From positions 1-64,000 of the forward strand of contig NZ_JBGCCT010000010.1 in assembly GCF_041260665.1 (NCBI RefSeq): a DNA stretch of 64,000 nt, in the 5' to 3' direction. A model generated the notes under the pieces. The model was not told the DNA's origin. It did not search any database and saw only the letters and a program-made list of their open reading frames with translations. This stretch comes from Catenulispora sp. GP43 (GTDB lineage: Bacteria; Actinomycetota; Actinomycetes; Streptomycetales; Catenulisporaceae). Position numbers and translations under genes: made by a program. Every line of letters begins with the position of its first letter. Position 1 is the first letter of the stretch. Below are positions 35,795-43,763 of this stretch, piece after piece.

Positions 35795-36508
35795 GTGGAC
35801 AAGGACGTCGAGCACGATCTGGAGATTCCGCCGGCCGCAGCCGCCTTCATAGCCGTGGCCGGCATCGACTGGCCGCGTATCAACGTCGGCGACATTCATG
35901 AGCTGGCTGCGGCGATCCGCGACTTCGCCGGCTCGGTGCAGGGCACCAACGACGAGATGGGCGTGGTCGTCCACCAGGTCGTCGCCCTGTTCGGCGGCGG
36001 CCAGGCGGGACAGCAGGTGCTGGAGTCCTGGGAGCGGTGGTGTGTGGAGCACATGGAGGAGTTGATCTTCCGCTGCCAGGTGGCGGCGCAGGCGGTCGAC
36101 GCCTGCGCCACGTTCTACCTCGAGCACGCGGGCGCCGCGATCGCCCGCCTGACCACGACGGCCGTCGAGCACGCCGCGGCCGATGAGCCGGAACGGGCCG
36201 CGGAGCTGGCCGCCGTCGGCCATCAGGAGGCTGCGGATCTCACCGAGGCCGTCCTGGCCTTCATGCGGACCTACCTCATCGGCAAGGCGATCGAGCCGTT
36301 GGAGGAGACCGTCGCCGATCTGGTGAACGGCGCCGGGTGGCACAGCGGGTGGCACACGATGACCGCAAGCGGGGACGCGCAGTCGAGCATCCGTGCCAAC
36401 AACGCCGAGATCCTGCGCATGGCCGACGTGATGGACGGACTGGCCGACGCGATCCTCCGACACGCCGCGGAGTTCTCGCGCCGGGCCGGGGCGCTCGATT
36501 TCCAGTGA
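35795..36508 (+). CDS. WXG100/LXG-like helical protein, putative type VII secretion-associated
   Basis: 237 residues from GTG 35795. Almost wholly helical, with a WPRINVGDIHELAAAIRDFAG N-terminus typical of the WXG100-like, ESX-targeting N-terminal domains of polymorphic toxins, and a C-terminal QSSIRANNAEILRMADVMDGLADAI helical hairpin. There is no toxin domain after the helices: the frame ends at 36508. It may be a stand-alone secreted partner or the stump of a longer effector. No T7SS machinery is in the window. Confidence 0.6.
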   Translation: MDKDVEHDLEIPPAAAAFIAVAGIDWPRINVGDIHELAAAIRDFAGSVQGTNDEMGVVVHQVVALFGGGQAGQQVLESWERWCVEHMEELIFRCQVAAQAVDACATFYLEHAGAAIARLTTTAVEHAAADEPERAAELAAVGHQEAADLTEAVLAFMRTYLIGKAIEPLEETVADLVNGAGWHSGWHTMTASGDAQSSIRANNAEILRMADVMDGLADAILRHAAEFSRRAGALDFQ

Positions 36509-37050
36509 GTAATCCCGTGAGCCCGTGAGTCATCACGGCGCGGATGCGGTACCGGCGGCGGCCACCGCCGACAGCACGCCCGCCTGCGCGGCACGGCGCC
36601 GCGTCTTCATGGCCCTCCCCCATCCCATGACGGGCCCGATCGGCGCCGCGCCGACGTCGAAGGCCCCGAGGTCCGCGGTCAGGCGGCCGGCCAGGTCGGT
36701 CTCGGCCTCGGTCTCGGCCTCGGTCTCGGTCCTCAATACGTCTGATCCGAAACAGCGCCGCTCCGCGCCCAGCCCCCGGTGACCTGCGCCGGGGATTGCG
36801 CTCGCGTGGTAGGCCGCGAACACGAGTCGAGGCACGCCCGGGTGCGCGTGTAGGGAGGGCGGGTGGGCTGCGGAACCGGCGGCCGCCGGGTTGCCGCATT
36901 TCGTGTTAGGCGGGGCGCCTGTTGGCGTGTCATGGTCGGCGTTGACGTCAAGCTGGCGGGTTCGGCCGGCCACCAGAAAACCGCTCCCCTCGAAGCGCCA
37001 ACGATCAGCCGCCGATCCGGGGCGTGCAGGGATACAGATCCGGCAGTCGG
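36509..37050. other. Non-coding stretch; no recognisable gene
   Basis: About 540 bp without a convincing coding frame. Possible ORFs on both strands are low-complexity and show no family. It may hold the degraded 3' continuation of the preceding WXG100-like gene; the only feature seen is the repeat at 36698-36734. Confidence 0.5.
36698..36734. repeat. 12-bp tandem repeat (GGTCTCGGCCTC)
   Basis: Two perfect copies and one imperfect third copy. On the minus strand they would read as Thr-Glu-Ala-Glu repeats. Similar in style to the EA-coding hexamer array at 49514. Confidence 0.8.
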
Positions 37051-37392
37051 TCACGCCTTCCGCCGGAACTTCACCGCCACCTCGAACGTCGCCTCGCCGG
37101 ACACCTTGGTCAACAGCACACCGGTCTCCGCGACCAGCCCGACGCCGAACTTGGCGTGCACCTCGTCGATCTGCCAGCCGTCGGCCGTCGCCAGATCGTG
37201 GAGCCCGGCCGAGACCACCCTGACCCCCTCGGCGATGGCGTGCTGGACCTCCTTGGCACGCTCCGTCAACCGCTCGGTCGCGCCGCCTCCCCAGGCGATC
37301 TCGCGTCCGTCACGGACGTCGACGACCTTCACCAGGACCTCGTCAGAAGAGTCCACCGAGACGAACCAACCTCTCCGGGTATGTAAGCACAC
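37051..37392 (-). CDS. Trypco1 (CU044_2847-family) domain protein
   Basis: 113 residues if GTG 37392 is the start, 101 if GTG 37356 is used (GGAGAGG at 13-14 nt). The body matches the trypsin-co-occurring domain 1 pattern: helix AKEVQHAIAEGVRVVSAGLHDL, then VDEVHAKFGVGL-like strand (read as QIDEVHAKFGVGLVAETGVLL) and TFEVAVKF. Trypco1 domains are known from effector-associated conflict systems, where they pair with trypsin-like proteases, CHAT or AAA partners. None is here; the neighbour is instead the double-sigma gene 50 nt upstream on the same strand, so they may be cotranscribed. Confidence 0.7.
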   Translation of the reverse strand: MCLHTRRGWFVSVDSSDEVLVKVVDVRDGREIAWGGGATERLTERAKEVQHAIAEGVRVVSAGLHDLATADGWQIDEVHAKFGVGLVAETGVLLTKVSGEATFEVAVKFRRKA

Positions 37393-37441
37393 TGCAACGA
37401 TTGGCTCGCCGAGTGTATCGAGGCGGGGTGGAGCCGACCAC

Positions 37442-38743
37442 TCACCGGGGACCTTCCATCGCCGCGAGGTTCGCCTTCAGCTGTCGCAGAGCTTGGCTGC
37501 GGGCCGGCCCGACAGCGCTGACGGGCATGCCGACCGCGCGGGCGACCGCCGCGTAGTTGTCCGACGGTGTCACCGCGACAGCGCGGAGCAGGTCGCGACT
37601 CTTTGCGGGCAAGGCGTTGAACGCCGCCCACAGACTGCTGCTCTCCTCGCGCGTCGGCGTAGGCGTCGGCGACGGCGAGCCGGCCAACGCGTCCCCGGCC
37701 TCGGACACAGCCGGTTCGCGCGGAACCCGGCCCTGGGCCCGCAGCACCCTCAGCGATTCGCGTCGGGCCAGAGCCGCCAGCCATTCGGCGAGCCGGTCCG
37801 CATCCTTAACGGTGTCGAGGTTCTCCACCAGCCGAAGCCAGACGGTCTGGCTCACGTCCGCCGCCTCGGCGATGGTCAGACCGAGCCCACGGGGGATCGA
37901 CCAGACAAGGCGACAGTAGTCGTCGACGATGTGGTTCCAGGCCTCCTGCTCTCCCGCAGCCGCCGCGCGCAGGAGTTGGGACGGGGAACGGTCCAGAGCG
38001 AACCGCTGTCGCATCGTGCGGATCAACTCACTGATGAACGGCCCCGAAGGCGCTCCCGGCATGTGCGCCAACGCCGTTTTGGCGTGATGCAGATTGACCC
38101 GCGCCCCGTTGGCGCTGATCCCCATCCATGAAGCGATCACGTCGGGCTTCACCCCGTAGAGCGCCCACGTCATGACCTCCTCCTGCTGTGGCGGCAGGTG
38201 TTCCAGCCTGCTGCGGCAGTACTCCAGCACCTCCTCCTCCGACTCCAGAGGGCCGGCCGGCGCGGCCGCGAACCGGCAGCGTGCCTTCTTGATAGCGGTG
38301 CGGATCTGCGGGACGGTCAGCGAGTACACGTCGGCGATCTGGGCCAGCGTGTACCCGTCGGCGATCCGCTGGAAGAGCGCCATCTCCTCACGAGACAGGA
38401 CCTGGGCGGCCGCGCGCACGTCGTCACCCAACGCCGCACGATCAGCCGGATCGGGCTCCGCTCCGGGCAGGCGGACGGCCTCCTCCAACGGAAGCGGGAT
38501 CCGGCCCCGGCTGTTCCAGCGCTTCCACACCTTGCGCTCGCACGCCGTCTGCAGCCAGCCGTAGTGCTTGGTCACGTTCGGCCACGCCAAGTACAACTCC
38601 ATCATCGACTGCTGGACGATGTCCTCGGCATCCGCGCGGTCGCCGTTCAGCAGCCAGGTGACCTGTGCGACCTGGCTGTCGTGTACTGCGGAATAGAAGT
38701 CTTCGAAGCAGACGACCGCATCCATGACATCAGTCTTCTTCAT
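37442..38743 (-). CDS. Double ECF sigma factor: two sigma2/sigma4 units fused in one protein
   Basis: A single 433-residue ORF. First unit: region 2 at about 13-80 (FYSAVHDSQVAQVTWLL, DAEDIVQQSMMELYLAW), an extra HTH at 113-158 (LSREEMALFQRIADGYTLAQIADVYSL) and a region 4.2 at 168-228 (LPPQQEEVMTWALYGVKPDV). Second unit: region 2 at 253-340 (AAAGEQEAWNHIVDDYCRLVW, DVSQTVWLRLVENL) and region 4 at 368-427 (LPAKSRDLLRAVAV, NYAAVARAVGMPVSAVGPAR). The second unit alone is a canonical actinobacterial ECF. ATG 38743 overlaps the stop of the small membrane-protein gene. No ZAS anti-sigma gene is present. The fusion is continuous: no stop or frame change separates the units. Confidence 0.85.
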   Translation of the reverse strand: MKKTDVMDAVVCFEDFYSAVHDSQVAQVTWLLNGDRADAEDIVQQSMMELYLAWPNVTKHYGWLQTACERKVWKRWNSRGRIPLPLEEAVRLPGAEPDPADRAALGDDVRAAAQVLSREEMALFQRIADGYTLAQIADVYSLTVPQIRTAIKKARCRFAAAPAGPLESEEEVLEYCRSRLEHLPPQQEEVMTWALYGVKPDVIASWMGISANGARVNLHHAKTALAHMPGAPSGPFISELIRTMRQRFALDRSPSQLLRAAAAGEQEAWNHIVDDYCRLVWSIPRGLGLTIAEAADVSQTVWLRLVENLDTVKDADRLAEWLAALARRESLRVLRAQGRVPREPAVSEAGDALAGSPSPTPTPTREESSSLWAAFNALPAKSRDLLRAVAVTPSDNYAAVARAVGMPVSAVGPARSQALRQLKANLAAMEGPR

Positions 38744-38946
38744 TTCGCGGCGTCCGTCCCGACGACGCCGGGAACGATGGCGAGCAGCACCGCGAGGATC
38801 TGCTCAGGGCTCCACCCGATCATCGCGAGCCAGCCGATCAGGACCACCACCCAGACCCACCGTCTCGAAGGGACCGCCAACGGATGCAGCGTCCGCGGCC
38901 CTTGTGCTTGTGCCGTGACCTGGCGGGACGCGCTGTCTTCAACCAC
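38740..38946 (-). CDS. Small two-helix membrane protein upstream of the double-sigma gene
   Basis: 68 residues from GTG 38946, with a strong GAGGAGG RBS at 6-nt spacing, which argues for real translation. A 28-residue soluble N-terminus is followed by two hydrophobic helices (WVWVVVLIGWLAMIGW and ILAVLLAIVPGVV). Its TGA overlaps the ATG of the double-sigma gene, so the two are translationally coupled. Position suggests a membrane partner or anchor-type anti-sigma factor, but no ZAS motif is present. Confidence 0.7.
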   Translation of the reverse strand: MVEDSASRQVTAQAQGPRTLHPLAVPSRRWVWVVVLIGWLAMIGWSPEQILAVLLAIVPGVVGTDAAK

Positions 38947-39091
38947 GAGAGACCTCCTCAGGGATGCGCTTACACAGCTCCGGTGCCGCCAGACTCCAAG
39001 AACGTTTTAATGCGCGAGGTTCTGAAAGCCCTCAGCGCACCACTGATTGATCGCGTCATCGCCAGGACGACCGGGCGGTCAACCACAAAAC

Positions 39092-39178
39092 GACGAGAAC
39101 GTCACCAGCTACGCCGTCGGCTGCGGCCACGTCGGGGACGACCCGCACACGCTCATCGCGACCACCGGTTCGTACTGA
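39092..39178 (+). other. Possible ORF remnant in the gap before the LysR gene
   Basis: A short open stretch reads ENVTSYAVGCGHVGDDPHTL and ends at TGA 39176-39178, with no start codon or RBS. It looks like the last residues of a lost gene but has no identifiable family. Nothing else was seen in the 294-bp gap. Confidence 0.25.
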
Positions 39179-39240
39179 GGCCGGGGCCTCTGGTCCAGGG
39201 TCCCTGGTCCTGATCAGCACTCGGAGCGGTTCGCCGAGGA

Positions 39241-40197
39241 TCAAGTGATCTTGTTGCCGATGTCCAGCGCGCCGACGATCGACCGCAAGGTCGCGACCAG
39301 CGCCGCGATGGAACCGGTGCGGGCCTCGGCGTGGCTGATCGCGCAGATCCGGACGCGGTCGGAGGCGTCGGCGATGGGACGGAACACGACGGTGGGCAGC
39401 GTGTTGGTCAGCGCGATCGGGCCGGGGTGGACGCCCACGTGGCCGCGCGTGGCCACGTGGACGGCCAGTTCGTCGTAGCGGCCCACCTCCTCGACGTGGG
39501 TGTGGGGGATGCCGGCGCGGGTGATGTCCGCCTGCAGCCGGCTGTCGAGGTAGGGGTTGTCGGCGCGGGGGGTGATCAGGATCCGGCGGGTGCGCAGGTC
39601 GGCGAGGGCCACTTCGCCGCGGCTCGCCAGCGGGTCCGACGCCTGTAGGACGGCGACCAGGGGGAACTCGCCGAGCACGGTGCTGGTGATGCCGGGTTGT
39701 GCGGGGACCGACCAGCACAGGCCGACGTCCACCTCGCCGTCCGCCACGGCCGCGAGTTGCTCGGGGGTGTGCATCGGCACCGGGCGCCACCGGGCGCGGA
39801 TCTGGTCGCCGGCGCCATCACCGGCACCGTCCCCGGCCCCGTCGTCGGCCGTGGCGGCGGGCCAGGCGTCGACCAGTCCCGGCAGGATCAGCCGGCCCAG
39901 CTCCGGGGTGTGGGCGACGACGAGGTCGCGGTGGTGCGCCGAGCGCAGCCGGGCGGTCCGGTGCGCTTGGTACAGCGCCTCGATGGGCGGCCGGATAGCG
40001 GCGGCGAACTCGGCGCCGAACGGCGTCAGCCGCACCCGCCGGCTCGTCCGCTCGACGAGTCGGCTGCCGAGGCTGCGTTCGAGGCCCGCGACGGCCTCGC
40101 TGACGGTCGGCGGGGCCAGGCGCAGACGGTCGGCGGCCCGCCGGAAGTGCAGTTCGTCCGCGACCGCGAGGAAGCACTCCATCTGACGCAGGTTCAC
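39241..40197 (-). CDS. LysR family transcriptional regulator
   Basis: 318 residues from GTG 40197, with GGGAGG at 6-nt spacing; a longer ATG start at 40236 lacks an RBS. N-terminal winged HTH NLRQMECFLAVADELHFRRAADRLRLAPPTVSEAV is canonical, followed by a LysR substrate-binding domain (LVVAHTPELGRLILPGLVDAW...). A Gly-Asp-Ala repeat (DGAGDGAGDGAGD) interrupts the effector domain at about 130-142. Divergent from the PucR-type gene at 40361. Confidence 0.9.
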   Translation of the reverse strand: MNLRQMECFLAVADELHFRRAADRLRLAPPTVSEAVAGLERSLGSRLVERTSRRVRLTPFGAEFAAAIRPPIEALYQAHRTARLRSAHHRDLVVAHTPELGRLILPGLVDAWPAATADDGAGDGAGDGAGDQIRARWRPVPMHTPEQLAAVADGEVDVGLCWSVPAQPGITSTVLGEFPLVAVLQASDPLASRGEVALADLRTRRILITPRADNPYLDSRLQADITRAGIPHTHVEEVGRYDELAVHVATRGHVGVHPGPIALTNTLPTVVFRPIADASDRVRICAISHAEARTGSIAALVATLRSIVGALDIGNKIT

Positions 40198-40280
40198 GGC
40201 CGTCCTCCCGTCGCCCTGTCGAGCCCGCTCCCTCACCCATCGTTCGGCTCCGGTGAACGCAGGCTTCGGTGACGCGTCGT

Positions 40281-40308
40281 TGATCAGCCCTTCGGGTTGG
40301 GCCGATCA
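40281..40308. promoter_or_regulatory. Inverted repeat between divergent LysR and PucR genes
   Basis: TGATCAGCCC (40281-40290) and GGGCCGATCA (40299-40308), 9 of 10 positions symmetrical, 8-nt spacer. A good candidate LysR operator controlling both genes. Confidence 0.6.
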
Positions 40309-40360
40309 TAGTCTCACAGCTGCCACGGCCGCCGACCGCGGCCGACGCCAGGGAGGCGGT

Positions 40361-41719
40361 GTGACCGAGATCGGTGAACCGACGCCGCGACCGCGACAGT
40401 CCTGGATCGCGCGGCTGGGTCCGCGCGACGAGGCGGGTCTGGACCAGGCGGCATGCCCGCGCGCGATCATCGACGACGCCGTCGCACGCCTCGGGCCGGG
40501 TCCGGTGCGCTGGGCGATCGAGCTGAATTCCGCGGTCGTGCGGCGGATCGTCGCCGAGGTGCCGGTCCTCGGCGGGAGTCCCGCCGGGGTCGCGATGCTC
40601 CGCCGAGGCAACGAGGCGACCACCCTGCGGGCGCTGTTCGCGCTGGTGGAGGGCCCGGGCGCCACCGCGCCCGCCGATGAGGCGACCCTGGAGGGCATCC
40701 GCGAGTTCGTTCACCGGGCCGTACCGCTCGGAATGGTGTTGCGCGGCGTCCGGATCGGGCACGCGGCGACGACCGAAGCGTTCCTGCGTGCCTGCGCCGA
40801 ACTGGTGGCCCCGGAAGCCGCGGTCGACGAGGTCACCGCGGTCTCGCGCGAGCTGTTCTCCTACGTCGACGGCCTCTCCGAAGAGATGATCCGCGCCTAC
40901 CTCGCCGAGCACGAGGTGTGGAGCACCAGCGCCGCCGCGGCACGGGCCGACATCGTGCGTTCCCTGCTGAACGACGACGCTACGACAGACGTGGACGAGG
41001 CATCGCGCGTCCTCGGCTACGACCTACGGCGCACCCACGAAGCAGTCGTGGTGTGGTCGGATTCGCCGAACACCGGCTCCAGATTGCAGGCTGCGGCGAT
41101 CGAGGTGCTCCGCGCCCGGGGCGCCACCACGACGCTTGTCGTGCCGGTGGCGTCGGGGCGGTTGTGGGCGTGGGGCACGGTGCCCCGGGACGGCACGGAT
41201 CGGAGCGCTTCGTGGGCCAGCATCGCGCAGACCCTGTCCCGGCAGCGGATGCAGGCGGCCTTCGGGACCCCGGGATCCGGTGTCGCGGGTTTCCGCCGCG
41301 CGCACCGCGAGGCTGAGCGCGCGGAGCGGGTCGAGCGGCTGCGGCGCCAGGCCGGGCGGGCTCCGCGGCCCGCGACCGCCTACGCCGACGTCGCCGCCGT
41401 CGCGCTGCTGGCCACCGATCTGGACGCGGCCGGTGACTTCGTGCGCCGCGAACTCGGCGGGCTCGCGGCCCGAACCGCGCCGATGGAGGCGCTGCGGACC
41501 ACGCTGTACCACTACCTCGACGCCGAGCGCAGCCTGCTGGACGTCGCCCAGCGCCTGCACGTGGCCAGAGGGACCGTGACCTACCGGGTGAAGCGAGCCC
41601 AGGAGGTGCTGGGGTACGACCTCGACGACCGGCGCTTCACCCTTCACAGTGCCCTGATCCTCGCCGAGGAGCTGGGCGACGCGGTCCTTCTGCCGGTGCC
41701 CCGCGACGCCGATCGGTAG
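40361..41719 (+). CDS. PucR family transcriptional regulator with C-terminal HTH_30
   Basis: 452 residues from GTG 40361, after GGGAGG. The central region is a GGDEF-related CdaR domain; the C-terminus (LRTTLYHYLDAERSLLDVAQRLHVARGTVTYRVKRAQEVLG) is the PucR HTH. The N-terminal RsbRD-like helical region (FVHRAVPLGMVLRGVRIGHAATTEAFLRACAE) is typical of actinobacterial PucR members. It precedes the flavin reductase/monooxygenase pair and likely regulates it. Confidence 0.87.
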   Translation: MTEIGEPTPRPRQSWIARLGPRDEAGLDQAACPRAIIDDAVARLGPGPVRWAIELNSAVVRRIVAEVPVLGGSPAGVAMLRRGNEATTLRALFALVEGPGATAPADEATLEGIREFVHRAVPLGMVLRGVRIGHAATTEAFLRACAELVAPEAAVDEVTAVSRELFSYVDGLSEEMIRAYLAEHEVWSTSAAAARADIVRSLLNDDATTDVDEASRVLGYDLRRTHEAVVVWSDSPNTGSRLQAAAIEVLRARGATTTLVVPVASGRLWAWGTVPRDGTDRSASWASIAQTLSRQRMQAAFGTPGSGVAGFRRAHREAERAERVERLRRQAGRAPRPATAYADVAAVALLATDLDAAGDFVRRELGGLAARTAPMEALRTTLYHYLDAERSLLDVAQRLHVARGTVTYRVKRAQEVLGYDLDDRRFTLHSALILAEELGDAVLLPVPRDADR

Positions 41720-41895
41720 GCCGACGCGCCGGTCACGGCATCGGCCGATCCGGCAGACCAACGGCGGGCCCGGATCCTGAGCCCGCGGACCAAGCGGCCG
41801 GGACGGGAGCTTGAGTTTACTTCGTGACATGGGACGCGGCGGCGCCGAAGGCCGCGGATCCGACACACGGACTCGAGCACACCGGGAGGCGCACG

Positions 41896-42390
41896 ATGAT
41901 CGACCGAGAGACATTCGTCGAGCTGATGAGCGGGGTGTGCGCGCCGGTCACCGTGGTGACGGCGATGACCCCCGAAGGCCGGCCGTACGGCAGCACGGTG
42001 TCGAGCTTCGCCTCGCTGTCCGTCGACCCTCCGCTGGCGAGCTTCGCCCTGGACCGCTCCTCGGGTCTGCTGGCCCACCTTCAGCCGGGCTCCCGTGTGG
42101 GCGTGAACATCCTCGGCGCGCATCAGCAGGAGCTGGCCTCGACGTTCGCCCGTCCGCCCAGGAGCCCGGGCGGGAAGTTCGACGGGGTCGCCTGGACCGT
42201 CCGTGCCGGATTGCCCTACCTGCCCGAGTCCGCCGGCTGGACGGCGGGCCGGGTCGAGCGCCATGTGGACGGCGGCGACCACATCCTGCTCGTGGTGTGC
42301 ATCGAGGAGGCCGAGCCGACCCCCGCGGCGCCGCTGATCTACGCCCGCCGCGTCTTCGGCACGCATTCCCGGCTCGCCGTCGCGAGCTGA
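41896..42390 (+). CDS. Flavin reductase family protein (two-component monooxygenase reductase)
   Basis: 164 residues from ATG 41896, with GGGAGG at 6-nt spacing. The flavin reductase-like split-barrel pattern is clear: LMSGVCAPVTVVTAMTPEGRPYGSTVSSFASLSVDPPLASFAL, then VGVNILGAHQQELASTFA and GGDHILLVVCIEEAE. It supplies reduced FMN or FAD by diffusion to the oxygenase encoded 39 nt downstream. Confidence 0.9.
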   Translation: MIDRETFVELMSGVCAPVTVVTAMTPEGRPYGSTVSSFASLSVDPPLASFALDRSSGLLAHLQPGSRVGVNILGAHQQELASTFARPPRSPGGKFDGVAWTVRAGLPYLPESAGWTAGRVERHVDGGDHILLVVCIEEAEPTPAAPLIYARRVFGTHSRLAVAS

Positions 42391-42429
42391 CCGGCACCCC
42401 GCAAGTACCCTGAGACTGGAGTGACCACG

Positions 42430-43644
42430 ATGAGCATCTCCCTGGACGTTCCCCCCATCACCGACGCCGCGCGCGAGCTCCGGGCCGACCTCGTCGAGCG
42501 GGCCGCCACGCTGCGACCGGTGCTCGCCGACAACGCCGACGTGACCGACCGCGACCGCGGGGTGCCCGCGAAGAACATCGACGCCCTGGCCGAGGCCAGC
42601 CTGCTGTCGCTGATGCAGCCGGCCCGTTACGGCGGCCTGCAGACCGACTTCCGCACCCTGCTGGAGGTCGGCCGCGAAGTCGGCCGCGCCTGCGGCTCCA
42701 CCGCCTGGCTGACCTCGCTTCTCAACGCCAACGCGTGGTTCGTCGGGCTCTTCCCCGCCCAGGCTCAGGACGACGTCTGGGCCGACACACCGCACGCACG
42801 AGTCGCGGGCGTCGTGACCCCCTCGGGGACCGCGCGCGTGGTCAAGGGCGGGTATCGGGTGAGCGGGCGCTGGGCCCCCGCCTCGGGGTGTACGCACGCC
42901 GACTGGGCAGTGCTCGGAGTCACCCGGCCGGACGCCGAGGGGACGCCGGACGCCGTCGGCATCGTGCTCGCACCGATGGCGGAGTTGGCCGTCGAGGACA
43001 CCTGGTTCGTCACCGGCATGCGCGGGACAGCGTCGAACACACTCGTCGGCGAAGACCTGTTCGTGCCCGCGCACCGCTTCCACTCCATCCCCGACGCGGT
43101 CGAGGGCCGATACGCCACTCCCTTCACCGGCGAGGCGCTCTACCGGGCGCCCTTCGTGCCGGTCACCGCACTGGTGTTGACCGGACCGCAGCTCGGGTTG
43201 GCCGCGGCCGCCGTCGATCTGCTGATCGAGCGGGCCCCGCAGCGCGGATTGACCCTGACCGGCTACGCCTCCCAGGCCGAGGCACCCACCATCCAGCTCG
43301 CCGCCGCGAACGCCGCGTCGCACGCCGACACCGCCCAACTGCACGCCTACCGCGCGGCAGCCGATATCGACGAGGGCGCGCGGGCCGGCGTCTTCCCCGA
43401 CTACGATGCCCGGGCGCGGATGCGGATGGACGCGGGAACGGCCGCGGTCCACGCGCGCGAGGCGGTCCGCATCGTGTGCTCCGCCCAGGGGGCTTCGAGC
43501 TTCGGCGAGTCCAACCCCCTGCAGCGCGTCTGGCGCGACATCGAAGCCGCGAGCCGGCACGCGGTCCTCAACCCCGAAGTGGCCGCCGAGATCTACGGCA
43601 AGTCGCTGTTCGGCATCCGGGGCACGGTGTCCGCGATGGTGTGA
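42430..43644 (+). CDS. Flavin-dependent monooxygenase, oxygenase component (acyl-CoA-dehydrogenase fold, HpaB/HsaA/Class D)
   Basis: 404 residues from ATG 42430 (GGAG 8 nt upstream; GTG 42421 is an alternative). Acyl-CoA dehydrogenase fold: helical N-terminus with MQPARYGGLQTDFRTLLEVGREVGRACGSTAWL, beta domain GYRVSGRWAPASGCTHADWAVLG, and C-terminal helices ending in EIYGKSLFGIRGTVSAMV. This is the class D arrangement of HsaA and 4-hydroxyphenylacetate-type oxygenases, which use reduced flavin and O2 to hydroxylate phenolic substrates. Adjacent reductase supports the two-component assignment. Substrate unknown. Confidence 0.88.
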   Translation: MSISLDVPPITDAARELRADLVERAATLRPVLADNADVTDRDRGVPAKNIDALAEASLLSLMQPARYGGLQTDFRTLLEVGREVGRACGSTAWLTSLLNANAWFVGLFPAQAQDDVWADTPHARVAGVVTPSGTARVVKGGYRVSGRWAPASGCTHADWAVLGVTRPDAEGTPDAVGIVLAPMAELAVEDTWFVTGMRGTASNTLVGEDLFVPAHRFHSIPDAVEGRYATPFTGEALYRAPFVPVTALVLTGPQLGLAAAAVDLLIERAPQRGLTLTGYASQAEAPTIQLAAANAASHADTAQLHAYRAAADIDEGARAGVFPDYDARARMRMDAGTAAVHAREAVRIVCSAQGASSFGESNPLQRVWRDIEAASRHAVLNPEVAAEIYGKSLFGIRGTVSAMV

Positions 43645-43707
43645 GGACGCTCTTCGCCGGCGCCGGCGCCGGTCCACGGCGCCGGTTTCGCAACCCCCGC
43701 ATGAACC

Positions 43708-43736
43708 GACCCCGCGGTGTCCACCACCGCGGGGTC
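43708..43736. terminator. Bidirectional intrinsic terminator hairpin
   Basis: Perfect 12-bp stem (GACCCCGCGGTG 43708-43719 with 43725-43736), 5-nt loop, between the convergent monooxygenase and DUF3500 genes. Confidence 0.85.
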
Positions 43737-43763
43737 GTTCCCGTACGTCAATATGCTGATGGG

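Noticed and set aside
36533-37054. 173-residue minus-strand ORF
   Set aside because: No RBS, compositionally odd, Thr-Glu repeats only from the tandem repeat.
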